A stretch of 64,000 nucleotides of DNA from Datnioides undecimradiatus (Eukaryota > Chordata > Actinopteri > Lobotiformes > Datnioididae): assembly GCA_008933995.1 (NCBI GenBank), contig WARS01000016.1, positions 14,001,348 to 14,065,347 on the forward strand. The letters are read 5' to 3'. Under the pieces are notes generated by a model. That model had not been told where the DNA came from. It saw only the letters and a program-made list of their open reading frames with translations, and made no database searches. Shown here one piece after another: positions 37,051 through 51,220 of the stretch (position 1 is the stretch's first letter; each line of letters opens with the position of its first letter). The position numbers and the translations under genes are program-made.

Positions 37051-38846
37051 TTTTCTCATTTGAGGAAAGCTGCTCAAAACCAGCTTGATGAAATCAGGGA
37101 GTGCATATGCGTTCTGTAAAAAAAACAAACAAGACAGGCTTAAAAGAAACCCCTTTCACCTTACACGTCATTAATACAATGTCAGTATGATAATTTAAAT
37201 AAGCTCAAAGTTAGTCTGATAAAGCAAATTTCAGTATTTTATGTGTGGTGAAAAGGGAATGCTACAGTAAAAGACAGTTGACTTATTATCATTGTTCAAT
37301 GTTCAATGCACCACTACTGCACTGCAGGTACCTAAATCAACAATCCAGCTTCTACCTCATGAATATATCTTTTTTTTTTTAATAAATGATAAGACTATCT
37401 CTCCTCCCACAGCTGGACCACTTCATTCTCCAGATAGGACGCCTCAAAGGGTCACACACTGTTTAACAAAATGGCTTGTGTATGTGTTCTCCATGTGATG
37501 AATCATTTCTGCCATGCATAAAATTCATTATAACCTTTGCTCCTAGTGAGGGAATACTGATCACATACATTCCCTCACTCGCCTTTAGCTTAAATGTCTT
37601 TCTTTTCCTTTTCTTCTTTCACATTTTTTCACATGCACTCATCTGTGCCTCCTCATCACCCTGTCTCCTGCCTCTTATTGCAACCAACCCCCATTCTCCA
37701 TCTCTTCCCCAAGGCAGATAATGAGCCCCACTGAGCGGTGATCGGTTTCTATGGCATTTCCAGAGGATGTCCTATTCATTCACATACAGACATTCTTGCG
37801 TTTCATTGTGGTTGTTTCTCCAGTGCTGGCCTATAAGAAGTTGCTTTCCCACCAGCATCTGTGCATTCAGTCGACAGGGGAATCAATTTCAGATTAATTT
37901 TTCAATATTGTTCAAATCAGAACTTTCTTTTAATGCTTGCAAACAGATATTACTTTACTTATTATTTCTTTTTATGCTGTGACATAATTTAGGCCAAATT
38001 CAATAACCTACCACTGAACATCCAGACCCAGTGATGTGACTCACATGCAGAGATGCAAATACACTCCTGAAAACCTTTTCTACAATCCGTTTAACTTAAA
38101 TCTGTTTAAAATGATTTAAAACAGCCAATTTATTCATATAATTCAGACTGGATAGGTTATGGCTGTATGTGTTCCCAGTGCTGTTTGTCTCTTATCCCCT
38201 CTCATTCTGTGGCTCTGCGCAGGTGTTATTGCTCAATGAGGTGCACCTGGCCTGGGAATGAAGTGCTTAGCGCTCCTTTGCCAGCATCAGAAGCGAAGAG
38301 GTTTCTGGTGTGTTGCCTGCTGGTCTCGCTGCCTCTCAGCTTGGAATTGTGTGTTGCTGTTGTGTCTTGGCTTTGAGGCTTGTCGTAGTTTTGATGTAGT
38401 GTCTTGGTAATTTGCATGGCTTTATGTTCTGTATTTGGGTCATTGGTGGAGTGTTCAGGCCATAGGTCTGCCTTATATTATTTATGACACATTTTTAAAC
38501 AGACAATGACAAGTGCGGATTTTGCTTAATTAAGTTAAATTGAAATGGCTTCCTCTGATCTGTAGGGACATGAGGAAAATTTACCACAAACAGCTACTCA
38601 ATATTAACTTTTTTGATGTGGCTACTACAGACAATCAGGCATTATTAATGTTATGTACAGTACCTCTGACAGAAAGGAAAAGTTATATGATGCTAAATGA
38701 TGTATCTATGTAGAGGACCCTTGACTTACTGCAGTGTTGCAGCAAACCGTTATTGGGTCACTGTCTGATTTGGTACAACTGACCCAGTTTTGAGAGATCA
38801 ATCAGCAGGTGGAAAGATGAGCCCACTTAATCACTGTCACATGAAG

Positions 38847-38847
<1 letters not shown>

Positions 38848-38899
<52 letters not shown>

Positions 38900-38922
38900 T
38901 AAGAAGAAGAAAAAGAAGAAGA
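38848..38922. repeat. Compound (ATA)16/(AAG)n microsatellite
   Basis: About sixteen ATA units (38848-38896) followed after ACAAT by AAG-type units to 38922. Confidence 0.95.
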
Positions 38923-41269
38923 ATCACTATCATCAGATAAAAACATATAATCACTAAGGCCTGTCATGATGGCTTCAGTCACTGAGCTGCCATTGCAAAG
39001 ATCACATTAAAAGGGAACAAGAGATTAATGTTTGATGTCATCAAGACACAATTCTTTTACAATAAAGCAGAAACAAAACAAAATGCACTGCTAGTGCTGG
39101 GAGACAGAGAGGCACACTGTGGCTAAAAATGAGGTGTTATACAACCAATCTGATGAGACATTTGAAGACACACCTAGCAGGTATTAATGCCATGGTTAAG
39201 TTTACATGCAAGACTTAATTTTACTAAACATGTTCATTACAACATTAAGTCAGGCTGGCTAAGCTGGCTTAGTTAAGTCACGTAAACTAAACCAGCGTTG
39301 CAAAAATAGTGAGTTATTTCTGTGGTTTCATGAATTTCAATACTTGATACTATCAACTTGTATACAACTCCCAAAACCTCTTTCAGCTATTTATTTTTTA
39401 AAGAAAGTTTAAATGACCTTTCGGTTAAAACTAGACCAGAACTCTGAAGGCTAAAACCAACTAAAAATAATGAGTTTTTATGTGAAAACTAAAATAGATG
39501 CTACAGTTAACTCTGGACAGCTTTGTTCTTTTACATGAGTATCCCACTGTGGAATGACCCAGTGGCCTTGATGACTCCAGCCCACTCACAATCTTGGATT
39601 AGACACAAAACAGGCAAATTGCTCAGAGGTATAGAATACACATGTACATGAACCTACCTACACACACAAAACAACCATCTTTACACAACCACAACGCCCA
39701 CTGTTGCAGAATGACATATTGATGTAGTCAGTGTGATGGTCGGTTGTGTTAATGTAAAGAATATCTGTTGTGTAACTGAGATGAAATCTCTCTCACGACA
39801 GTACAGGACACTTGAAGTACTCTCTACAGAGTGAGCTGGATTTATAGCGTGACTGGGTATTTTGCTGCAGAGGGAGGGTTATGCATTTGAGACTTATTTT
39901 TAAATGATCCGGAATCAGAAAAGGCTGCTTTTAAACTAAACCACAGAATTCAAAATACAAAATGCGTGTATTAAGGTATTTTGCCACGTAAAACCGACAT
40001 TCACAGTACACACGAATGAATGACTCAGAGCTTCTTCAGCAATAGCCATATGAGATGTTATGAGATTTGCAGATGAAAGTGTGAGGAAATGGCTTAAAGT
40101 TTGTTCTGCATACTGAAGAGTCAACATGAGTTAAAGCAGCATGCAAGGAAGACATCATGAGTGGGGCACGTATGCTGAGGGGAAAGGACATCCACTCAGA
40201 TAAGGAACACAGCACGACTGCATTTTAATGCTAATGTCCCTTATTACCATACATCTCGTGCATTTTCTCCACTGAGATAAGAATTGATGATTTCACAGAG
40301 AAGCAGATATACTTGGAGAAAACAAACTCATCAGTCTCTTGTATGCTGGCACAATTATCTACATGGCCGATCCTGTAGAATTGCAGGGTTGCTCTGTTTA
40401 CAGTTTCATCTACAAGCCCCTGATGAAAGAAGCATTCTTGAAGGTCACATCTATTGCACTGCACACTACACGGGATTGCAGGTTACAATAAACTGCTGTC
40501 AATCATACACTAACCTTTATGAAAGGACTTGAAGGAAATACTGGGACCCAGGTGAGTGCAAATATGTTTGAAGGCTCAGAAGGAAGTCAATCTGATCATG
40601 CATTATCATGATGAAACTGTCTGTAAGCCATGGCCTCCCGCCCATAGTTACAATGGGTGTTGGATGCTCTAGAGGGGGAAGTATAAGACAAACAAGGCTG
40701 CACATATTTACAATAGAGCTTTTTATTGTTGAAGAAAAAAGTGCCTTGTTAGGGGTAAATATGAATATGAATTTCCCTGATGTTTCGCCAAACAAATGAC
40801 TTGTAACACTGGACTTTTATGCTATCTCTGATTTCTGTCATGTTTGTGTGTTAAAGAAGTGTGCAGGACCATCATGCTTATTTTTCACCTTCCTTTCAGC
40901 TCTCTCACTCTCTGCCTCTCTCTCAGTGTCTTTCCACTGTGGTCGATATCTGTTACAGTTATAACTCGCCATGGAAACCCTGCACCAGCCTGTTTAACTG
41001 ACAAATGGGATAATGAAGTGAAACACAGCACACCTGGGCGGAGATAGAGGACACAGTCTGCTCTGGTTATTGTAGCAATAATATCATAGCCACAGCAAAC
41101 ATAACATACAGAATGCATAAAGAAATATGAGCTGGGTTCACACTTAACTCTGTGATGTAGGTGCTTTTCTGTAGTCTCTTCAAAATGTTTTGCCTAAATC
41201 CAAATGAGGACTGTCTATTCATGCCTACCAAGGGAAACATCCTTGGATTTATATTTTATGTTATTACAG

Positions 41270-41740
41270 CATTAGAGTGGATCCTGATGCATGATGCCAC
41301 ACTGAAATATCTCAAGAAGTACTGCATGGATTGTAATGAAATCTTGCACAGGCATTCGTGGTTCACAGAGGATAAAGCATACTGGCTTTGATTATCCTCT
41401 CATCAGCACCACCAACTGGTTGAGATTTGTAGTTTTCAATAATACTTTTACAGCTACTGCATGAGTTGGATGAATTTTGATAGTTACAGTCATGAATCCC
41501 AGAAAATGTATCCTAGTGACTTTTGTGATAAAATGACTTTTGATCTACATAGTGCCATCATTAGGTTTGTGTAAGCATCTGCAAAACTAATGACATCACC
41601 AAAAGTTGTAGCTGCACTGTATGCAGTGCTAATTAATAAACTTTAACATTATACCTGCTACACATCAGAATGTCATGATAGTCATAATGAGTATGTTAGC
41701 TTGGTTGGCTTTAGAGTCATAGTCTTGTTTCTGCAGTTCA
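41270..41740 (+). repeat. Percomorph repeat, longer copy
   Basis: It carries, in order, GAAATATCTCAAGAAGTACTGCATGGATTG, GGCATTCGTGGTTCACAGAGGAT, GCCATCATTAGG, GCAAAACTAATGACATCACC, AACATTATACCTGCTACACATCAG and AGAGTCATAGTCTTGTTT. This is the known order of a very common percomorph repeat. It creates a 76-codon plus-strand ORF that is not a gene. Confidence 0.75.
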
Positions 41741-44700
41741 TCCAGGGTTACAGTTAGGTTATCCATACAGATATTCCTGTAAACACTTCACATGGACTCA
41801 CAAGTTGTTTTTTGCTTGCTTGATTTTTTTTATAACCTGCCATCCTGCCGGTTTAGAGGTTTTGGCAGTAAGGGAGGTGAGGGTGTCAGAGTAAATCTAA
41901 TTCTTTGCCTCTCTGACTCCAGCTAAGCATGATTGACTTGTCTTTGCCTGAGGTTAGCCTCTCTATAGAAATGACAGTTAACATGACATGAATAAATAGC
42001 TGAACATGAACATCAGTAGAGGCACCCGTTTGGCATTGGTCCATTTTGTTGTGGAATACAAGTCAAAACATCCAAGTATGAACAGATAACACACAATTTA
42101 CCTGCAAACCTTTGATTTTTGGCATTGTTTCCTGGAACCATGCTGAAATTGGAGCATTTGGTTGATGACAGCACTTTATGCCTCATGTTCAAACCCGGTA
42201 TCCTTCATGTTTTTTTCTCACATCTGTGCTCTCTGATTATGTAGGACCATAGAAACCAGTGGGCTCTTTCCTGTATCTGTAAGATTTCCTTGGACCAGTG
42301 TGTCCAACTGTGATGCATTTTTTTTTCTCCATCAGACGGACACAGAACAGTACATACTGTGCCCGTATGACAATTTCCACTCTACTTAAGTGGGGAAGGA
42401 TATATACATCCAACCATATGTTAACACCATCAGTGTCACTAAGGTCATAAAATCATTAATGGGAACTGTAGTAAGTTGAAAAAATAAAACACAAGAACAC
42501 ATATCAGCTGTCCCGTTTCATAGCATGATACAGGAAATGTCATTAGTATAATTTATATATAAATGTACTATTTTGGGGAAGGTATGGTTAATCTGTGGGA
42601 AAGAGAGAAATTACCAAGAAGTAAAAATGAACACACCATGCAGCTTTAACACTCACACATCCTCTTTCACTATCAGCTTGCATGTCCTTAAACATCAATC
42701 AAGCATAAATATCAAATGTCAAACAAACAGAAAACCTCTTGTGACTCTGGATTCAATAGAAAAAAATAAAAATGGTGAGGATTTGGGGCTTTGACAGCAG
42801 CGTCCCCCCATCAGTTGAGTGTATTTTTACATGTGGTTTGTCTGTATGTGTGCGTGTGCGCGCGTGCACGTGTATGTGAGAAATGACAACCTAAGTCTTA
42901 ATCCATCTGGAAAGCTCTGCAGGGATTCTGCAAAGAGAAGCAGGTCTGATTGATTGCATCTTAGAAATTTCTCTTCAGAGATAGGTCAGGCTAACCTAGA
43001 TTGCCCTCCTTAGACCTCTACAGCCTCATTTATCCTGCAGCTGCAGTCTCAAGCTGGGCATTTACCTTGGGTTTGTTGTGTTTGTGTTGTTGCGAAAGGT
43101 TATACTGACATTGGGTTTTTCCTCTCCGTCTGAGTACCTGTTTATGCAGCAACTACTTTTAACAATAACTCCATTTTGATCTAATGTTTAATTCACAGAA
43201 CAATGAATCTGCATCTCATCTAAAATCAGAGGATGGGTTTTGTTTTCCTAGAATTTTTGTTTATTCATATGAATGCAAGCTGAGTGTTGGGACCAGAATT
43301 GCTCTGTTTGATTTTTCCCATGTTACAAAAAGTTAAATAGAACAATTGAAATCAGCCACCACACAACTTTTAATATAATTTTTAGCTGCGGAAGTGCTGT
43401 GATTGTCCTATAATAAAATCTACTCTGACCATTAAATCCACCTGTCTTTGCACTGATATCCTCTGCAATTGAGATGCCCAATGTAATTTTAATGAGGAAA
43501 AAAATCATTATCCCAAAAGGAAAAGTGAACATTTATATCATTCCTATTTATTGGTATATCATGAAGTCCTCCCCTGTCTAAGGATACAGTAGTTGTACTG
43601 TCAGATATCAGTCTATCTATATATATCCTGAATGTGTTTGAACAAGGGCACGCAGTGTCCTATTGCTTGAAACTGCATTGCATAAAGTCTTTCTATTATC
43701 TATTACTCAAATGAGCCGGGAACCACAACAACTATTGGCTGTCAAGTGGAAATGTCCCATTTCTAAACTTTTCCAAGATGCTGCTAAGTATACATTGTCT
43801 GTCCTTGATTGTTGACATGATGTCACCATGCCTGAAGCTAAAAGGGCACTTCCAATTTATGACTGATTTTTGTTCTATGCAATAATAAATAAACCTGCTC
43901 ATTTCTACGCACAACAAGCGCAGTTATTGCTGGCAATGAAATTCTCATGCTCCAAGCTCACCCAGAACGAACACTAGCTGGTTCTCTCTGCATGGCCATC
44001 TGTAGCCAAGGATGGCTATAAATTGTGCACATTTTGTTTTGAAAAAATATGTTTTGTGTGCCTTGTTCGATTAGATAACACACAAAATACTGCAGAATGC
44101 CAAAACTACAAGAAAAACAGAAGAATATACTAATTCTGATGAGAGTATTTAAGAAATAGAGTTGGGTTGAAGGATTTCTGTGTTTTTTGAATCTGTGTGT
44201 GTATGGGTGTCAGAATGTGAAGATGTGACTCATGAACTGTCACAGGATGTGAATGTGATCCAAATGCATCACTCTGCTCAGTGACCTATTTCGTTAGATT
44301 TGTATAGTCATCTTTGAAAAACAACATGGGGTGAATCCTGTGTCATAATATATCCAACAATAATTCACTGGCCAGATAATGATGTTCAAGGATATCAGAC
44401 ATGATGTGTGTATCTGGGTGCAGGCGTGCATTTGCATTCTGTGTGTGTGTGTGTGTTTGTAGCTTCTATACAGAAATTTAGAAGTCCATTATTTGTCTGT
44501 TTTATGGTGCAAACATTTGTCTAAAAATATTGAAATCAGACTGTTTGCTGATGATTAATTGACTTGATGACAGATGCACATTTCCTCCCGCTAAAGCAAT
44601 GTCAACAGAAACATAACGTCCGGTGGAGGTGTTAAATACTTTGTTTGTGTGGGTGACTGTGTACGCTTCCTTGTGCTGTGCACAAGTGCCTGCACGCAAT

Positions 44701-45792
44701 ATGTGTGTTGGCCTTGTGTGTGTGTTTGCAAAGAACATTTTGTTGGGCCTGCTGTCTTTGCTCTCATCACACTGTCACACTTTGCATCAGATGCTTTTCT
44801 GTTTGCTTGCTCAGAAGATTTAGTGTGTAGCCTCTATGTGTGTTGTGTCTCACATGTTCTCGTGCACATCAATGTTTACATTGACATTTGATTAATACAT
44901 TTGTTGGCTTCCACTTCTCATCATATGACTTGTTGGAATTACAGTAGTAAGTATATTTCATCTGGTGTTACATCAGATTTATATGTCACATATTAAACAT
45001 CTTTACAAGTTGATTGCCTTGAATTTAAATCAGGAGTAAAAAAAATAATCAACTTCCATTATGTTTGGTCTAATTAAAAAATAATGGATAACAAATGTTG
45101 AAAGGGTAAATCAACAATTGTTTTCTTTTTCCTGAATGGCCCTAATGTCACTTGCCAGCCTGATCAAGCTAAAAGTAATACAATGTCAAAACAGCAGCCT
45201 CCATTATGTGTCCACAGGTTGTTTTTAAGCCTTTATTTTAAGGGAAAGTCACAACTGCATTCATTTTGCCAGTCAAAATCAAAGAATATCCAATTTTATC
45301 AGCTTAAACCTTTGAATAAGGTGGATTTAGCATATAAATAAGCCATTTTACTAATCTGTGAAATCAAAGAACATCTGTGAGCGATCAACCCAGATGGGAT
45401 TTGAGTTCCATTGTGTCATAACTGTTATCTTTCACTAATTACGTGGTTTCCATTTGCAGATATTAAATACTGGGATGGGAACACACCATGAGAGACTAAT
45501 TACCAATGAGATACTCATTGTGCGCAAAATATGTCAGGACAAGAGGCAATTATGTGGGAAATGAAAACCAAAATGGGAGAAAGTCACACTCACTGCTTCT
45601 GACTTTTATAAATTCATTTCCCATACAAGCTTTTGATCTTTCACACCAAGGATGAGTCATCTACCAGATGCTAGTAAAGTGAAAATAAATTTCCATCACA
45701 GTAACCCTCATGAAATGTCTTCTATACTGTGAAATATAGTAAAATCATTTCACACTGACCTTTAAATTGGCTCTGTCATCTCAGGAGGATGA

Positions 45793-45847
45793 TCCCTTTT
45801 GAAGAGTAAGCCACCTCCATTTAAGGTTCCCTACTCTTCAAAGGGGA
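45793..45847. other. Stem-loop with 16-bp arms
   Basis: TCCCTTTTGAAGAGTA (45793-45808) and TACTCTTCAAAGGGGA (45832-45847) pair over 16 positions with a single G-T wobble, around a 23-base loop. The adjacent GTCCCCTT at 45858-45865 can also pair with AAGGGGAC at 45841-45848, so two alternative folds compete. No terminator or RNA class fits. Confidence 0.6.
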
Positions 45848-47029
45848 CCCTCAAACTGTCCCCTTTTTTTCTCACCATAATTGGAAACCACATTAGAGCC
45901 AGTCCCCAAACAACTCCAGCTCTCCTTCCTCCTACGGCCTCGGTCACTTCAAAGTCACCTGTTGTACTTGGAAAACACAAGTATACAGCACTCAGATCTA
46001 ATGGATATGGCAATCTCCTTATTCATACAAAATAGCCAGGTATGGTCCCCTAGCTTTCAAGCAATTATGGGAATAAGTGAGGATGCGGAGTGGGATTTGC
46101 CAGGTTGGTGGTAAGGGTTGCCAGGTGTTACATAAATCCATGCTTACATAACCACACACACACACACAGCAGTGAGAAACTGAAATAGGGGAACACATCA
46201 CTGGGGTCTCAGGGTGATGAGAACCATCTGGACGTTATTCTCTGAACACAGTGAACCATGTCAATCAGACACCAGGTTTGTTTCTGGTGCATAGACCCGT
46301 CCGCTCAGGCAGTGAATGGATGATGGGTGGGTGAGACCTGGACTGTAGATAAAAAGGAAATGGTGAGAATGAGCACAAATTACCATGAGTTCTTTCCTTT
46401 CTTCTCAGAGTTGAAAAGTGAGATAAATTGCAAGGTGATACACACGGAGAGGAGATAAAGATGACTTTCTGACATGAGCTAATCAACATCCCATTCATGC
46501 GAGACCTGGAGGGGATTGAAATCCTCCTGGGATGGCATGTTATGTAACAAGTGCGTTAGATGAAGCTGCATTGATCCATAAATGATTCAAAAGGGTTTGA
46601 TTTAAGTCTGGTTTGTCCACTGCTTTAAACCTGGTGTGGTTATCAATATATGGTAAGACACTTACCATTTGTTAGAATGGTTTTATGTTTAGATGCAATT
46701 ACACAGAAAGATGGATGAGATATTGATTCAGTATTACTCAGAATGGTTCAATAAGATATGCATGGATCCTGGAAATACCAAAGCCTGCTTCATTTAAGGG
46801 TAGAGGACACAGTCAATTTTGAAACTAAAATCTGTTTATTGAATGAATAATGGGGCCCAACAATATCTATAGATTGAGAGAATTTCTCAGTATTGCCACT
46901 TTATTTGGACTTTGATCAAAACAACAGTTGTTCTTTGATGATGTGAATAAGAGCCTCCTTGGAGGGGCTCACTTAGCCTGTTCAAACAGATACCAGCAAG
47001 ACTTCCGACTGCCAAAGAGGAAAAGGGGA

Positions 47030-47365
47030 TTGGGAAAACTGAGGGGTGGAACCCAAAATGCAGTCAACAAGGCAAGGCTGGCAGTTGAAGTAGTTTAATA
47101 ACAAAAAATAAGGCAGTCCATTTAAATCCAAAACCAAGATCAAAAATGCAGGAAGACACTGGGAAGCACAGAGATAAAAGGCACACGTGTTGGGGAAGAA
47201 ACGATCTGACACAGACAAAGTGAGCGGCACACAATATGCAGACATGGGAGAGGGGTGAATAAGACACAGGTGACACCAGCCAACCAGTGAGACACAGGAA
47301 ACAGGAACACAAAACTCCACAAAATAAAACAGGAAATTATCAAAATAACAGAACTCAAACCATCA
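47030..47365 (-). repeat. Common teleost interspersed repeat, minus orientation
   Basis: GGGTGGAACCCAAAATGCAG at the left edge, then AGTAGTTTAATAACAAAAAATAAGGC and repeated ACACAGGAAACAGGAACAC modules, match an abundant teleost repeat that normally ends in TGCATTTTGGGT on its own strand. A related copy lies inverted at 48330-48840. The minus-strand ORF of 112 codons here is an artefact of this repeat. Confidence 0.55.
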
Positions 47366-47779
47366 CATTCATAGTTTTCTTACAAAACAACAGGTGATGC
47401 ATATAGTGGCCTGACTACCTCTATTCCCCAGAAGATGAAACCTGCCCATTATTTTATCAAACATTTGTCTCCTTTACTCTCTATCCCTGTCCTTTTACTG
47501 TGTGCCAGCAGTACAGCATCAACTCTATTTGTTTTCATATTTTATTTTAGCATGCAGTTACATCAACAAGGATATAGCAGTAAGAAATACTTCCAGAACA
47601 GGTGGTCAGTGCTGCCCTCTCTCAAAGACTGACCGAACACAGGTTAGTCTTATTGACACTGCCCTTGATTGAAAAAAGCAACAATCTCAGTACTGGCCCC
47701 AGTCTTCAAAAAGATCTGAAGTAGTATTAATAGGAGGGTTTCATATGTCTTTCCTAGCTATTATTCTGACACAGGCATG

Positions 47780-47781
<2 letters not shown>

Positions 47782-47841
<60 letters not shown>

Positions 47842-47851
47842 ACACACACAC
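47782..47851. repeat. (AC)n microsatellite, about 70 bp
   Basis: About 35 AC units with one CCC interruption near 47839. It lies between two inverted copies of a teleost repeat. Confidence 0.97.
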
Positions 47852-48329
47852 CTCTTTGTCAGACCAACGTTCAACTTCAACTTCAACTGTTTAAGATATG
47901 AGTATCCATGCGGTACAGTCAGAACAGTCAAATCAGAAAAGACAACTATGTGTCATTTCCAAGTAAAATATACTAATAACGGTGTTATGTTCCCATTCTT
48001 AGATGGAGTTTAGGAGGGTAACAAATGATGAGATGTTTTATTAAATTCTTTTTGTTCTTGCCTGTCTGTCAGAGTCCAGACAGATTCAGCAGAGAAAGCA
48101 AGTACAGATTCATTTGAACCACAGATGAATCCCAGTTGCTCACCTAAAACACTAATAATAATAATACAGTATGTGTTGACTGGATGTTTTTGACACAACC
48201 CTGTGAACACCTCTTTAATCTTCTTAAAATCTAAAAAATCCAAACACCAGCCACCCAACACTTATCTATGGAGTTTTAATTTAAACATTTTAACTTCAGG
48301 ACACATGCTGTATCCTGTTTTCTGAAGAG

Positions 48330-48840
48330 TCCATTCTGTAATGATTTTGAGTTTTTGTTCTGGTATTTCCTGCTTTTTTTGCTTCTGTATCTTCATTCAC
48401 TTCCTTCCTTCCTTTTTTTTGTACTTATTTTTTTTTTTTTTACTTTTTTACATTGTACTTCACTGCCTTGGACTGTTTGAGGTTACCTGTCTTAGTCAGC
48501 TTCCTTCCAGAGTCTATTTAGCCTGTGTGTCGACCATTCTAAGTAGTTCATCATCAGGTCGTCATTGTTCATGGTGCTCTGTGTTTCTGACCTTATCCTC
48601 ATGACTCCTTGTGTTTTCATTTTAGATTTATTTTTTGTTCCCTGAACTCTTTTACCTGTTTTGGATTGCTTCTGTTTGTGGACTCTCCCTGCCTCTTCTC
48701 TGCAGTAAGTTGTCTTTAGTGTTTTGGTTTCATGAAATATTTGACCTCCACTGGCTCTGTCTCCAGCTCAGCGTGTGGGTTCTTCCCTTGTTTTTCCTGT
48801 TCCCTGTTTTTGGCATCACTGTGACACATTCTCAGTGTAA
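48330..48840 (+). repeat. Common teleost interspersed repeat, plus orientation
   Basis: Pyrimidine-rich TTCCTGTTTT-type modules lead to CAGCTCAGCGTGTGGGTTCTTCCC and GGCATCACTGTGACAC, which match the usual 3' part of an abundant teleost repeat. The 109- and 87-codon ORFs here come from the repeat and are not genes. Confidence 0.5.
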
Positions 48841-49346
48841 GTCTGCTGGCTTGACTTTCAACATCACATTCGTTGCATATAAAACTCCTACTGGCTTTCA
48901 AACTAGATGCAAAATCTCAAAATCATGCTTGTACATCTGTGTCTTACTCTCAGATTTAAGGTGAACACAGAGAAACTCTACCCCTTCAGCAGATAAATGT
49001 AAAAGCAGTATCAAGTGTCAAACTCATTCTTCACAGTGAAGGTCAAACATCCAACTAAAAGCAACAGTATCAGCAAAACACTTTTGGATGAAAAAGTGGT
49101 TTAAGTTAAAAGGGAAGTATTAGGGCTTTAGGCTCATGTATATGGCCTACAGCCTGTTAGTTGTGTGAACAGAGCCACCCCTTTACAGGCACACTCTTCT
49201 GTGCTCACCCATCACCTCCTGTTGCAGTGGGAAACTGTAAAGCTAATAAGTCTGACCTAAACCGAACAAGATTCAGGTGTAATTATACAAAAGAATCCCT
49301 GACTCAACATCAGGAGGACGTTTGTAATATTTTGGTTATTCAGTGT

Positions 49347-49347
<1 letters not shown>

Positions 49348-49377
<30 letters not shown>

Positions 49378-49415
49378 CTTTATTAATCCCAAAGGAAATT
49401 CAGGTGCATTTGTGT
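49348..49415 (-). repeat. 3' tail of a non-LTR retrotransposon with (GATA)n
   Basis: Seven GATA-type units (49348-49377) followed by CTTTATTAATCCCAAAGGAAATTCAGG. On the minus strand this is the classic CTGAATTTCC...GGGATTAATAAAG end plus (TATC)n tail of teleost LINEs and their SINEs. Only the tail is clear. Confidence 0.75.
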
Positions 49416-51181
49416 GATGCAAAGGTACCTCTAATTCTGCCATTTTAGATGTGAGCTACAGCAGGAACTAAACACAAATGAATATGTAACTAATTCCAAC
49501 TCCCAAAAAAAGACACGCTAATACCATGCTAATTTGAAACTGGTTTTGAGTCTATGGTGTGTTCACTGTGGAAGACATAGTACACTCACACAGGTGCTCT
49601 CACTTACCTTTGTCACTGACCTTACCAGTGTCAGTGTGTACCAACTGAGCTTGTCTAACATCTCTCTTAGGCCTCATTTACTCCTGTTATTAACATGTGA
49701 CAAGAATACATTATGTGGATAATGACAGCAGCTCCACAGGCCTTTGCATTTACACCTGGTGCTTATAGGATGTTTTCTATGTATTATCACATTCTGCCTG
49801 CATTTGTGGTTGGATCTCTATCTGTTGAGCTAGGTAGGCTGGTTTAAATCACTTTTTTTTAGGGAACGTTTGTTTAGTTTTACTGGGCAGTTGGGTTTTG
49901 TGATCTTTCAATTTGCAGGTTGGATTTGTGGGATCACTGAGATCCTATCACAATGCGAGCCAGACCACCTTCCATCCCGCTCCTTATCCAGTCAGCACAT
50001 CTAGATACACATCACGTTAATGCTCTTCTAATTATTCTTTTAGCGATTCTGAGCTCCCGTAAATCCCAGCAGAGCTTTGCTCTCCTTTAATTGGAGCCGA
50101 GGTCTGATCAACCAGATGAATCAACACCTATGTGGCTGTGCAGGACCTTTACAGTAAGAACTCCTATGTTGCAATACACAAAAGAAAAGGAAGAACCATG
50201 CAAAGTTGCAAAACTGAAGGTGGTTGAAAACAGCTGCAGAAAGCTGCATTACATTACAGTACGGAAGGCACACATATCATTTCTGTTAGTACAAAGCATT
50301 TTTAAGTGTTTTTTTCTTTTTTAAAAATAATGCAACAGTATACAATGACAGTATTGTTGTGCCTCGTAGTTCCACACCTAAATTGAATGATAAATCATCA
50401 TATTTTCCACATGTGACAAGTAAAAATGTTCAGCCTGAGACATACCTGCTGAATTACAGGGCTTGATAACCAGCAATTATAGTGTCTGTCAGGGGACCCA
50501 AGACTGTTAGAGGCACTTTGATTTATTGTGTTTCTGTTGATTCCTGGTAATATGATTAATTGACAATTTGTTAGAAATATATACCAGTAAAGCACAATAC
50601 ATGTGAATTGTACTGGATGCCTGTATCTTTTAGACCGTAAATAGTGGAATTATCTGGTTAAATCAACCCCCTGGTTTTAATTCAGAGATGGAGATTCCAT
50701 AGATCATGTGAATCAATGCCAGTCCCACATTAGAAGAGGTCAAGTACAATGCTGAACAAGCTGTTTAAGTGCGCAAGAGGAATAAGAAAAAATGACTTAC
50801 AAAGTCATCAGTGGCAGTTATATCTAACATCCAATACCAAGTCTAAATCATAAAGTCAAGTAAATAAAACAGTTTTGCTTTAAACCAAATTGCTAGAAAA
50901 TAATGATCTGTGGAGCCACAGCTAATTTGTGCACTCTAAGAGGGTTACTCCGGCAAATGAATAACTTAAATACATGTAATCTTTTAAATACGAGTAATGT
51001 ATGCTGTGTAGTGACATCGTTGTTACTGTATGTTGCTTAGATTTGCAGAGCTGCATGAGATTTAGATTTGGTGAAAAGTGTTATGTTAATGAAGCTAAAT
51101 AGATTTGAGACATGAGGATTATAACAGTGTGTGGTCTCCCAGGGCAACCAAGGCTAGGATGCACATGAAACACTCCCTTTA

Positions 51182-51182
<1 letters not shown>

Positions 51183-51216
<34 letters not shown>
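51183..51216. repeat. (AC)17 microsatellite
   Basis: An uninterrupted CA run of 34 bases. Confidence 0.97.

Positions 51217-51220
<4 letters not shown>

Noticed and set aside
46982..47320. 112-codon minus-strand ORF with hydrophobic stretches
   Set aside because: It lies almost wholly in a high-copy teleost repeat; the apparent membrane segments come from the repeat's pyrimidine-rich modules.
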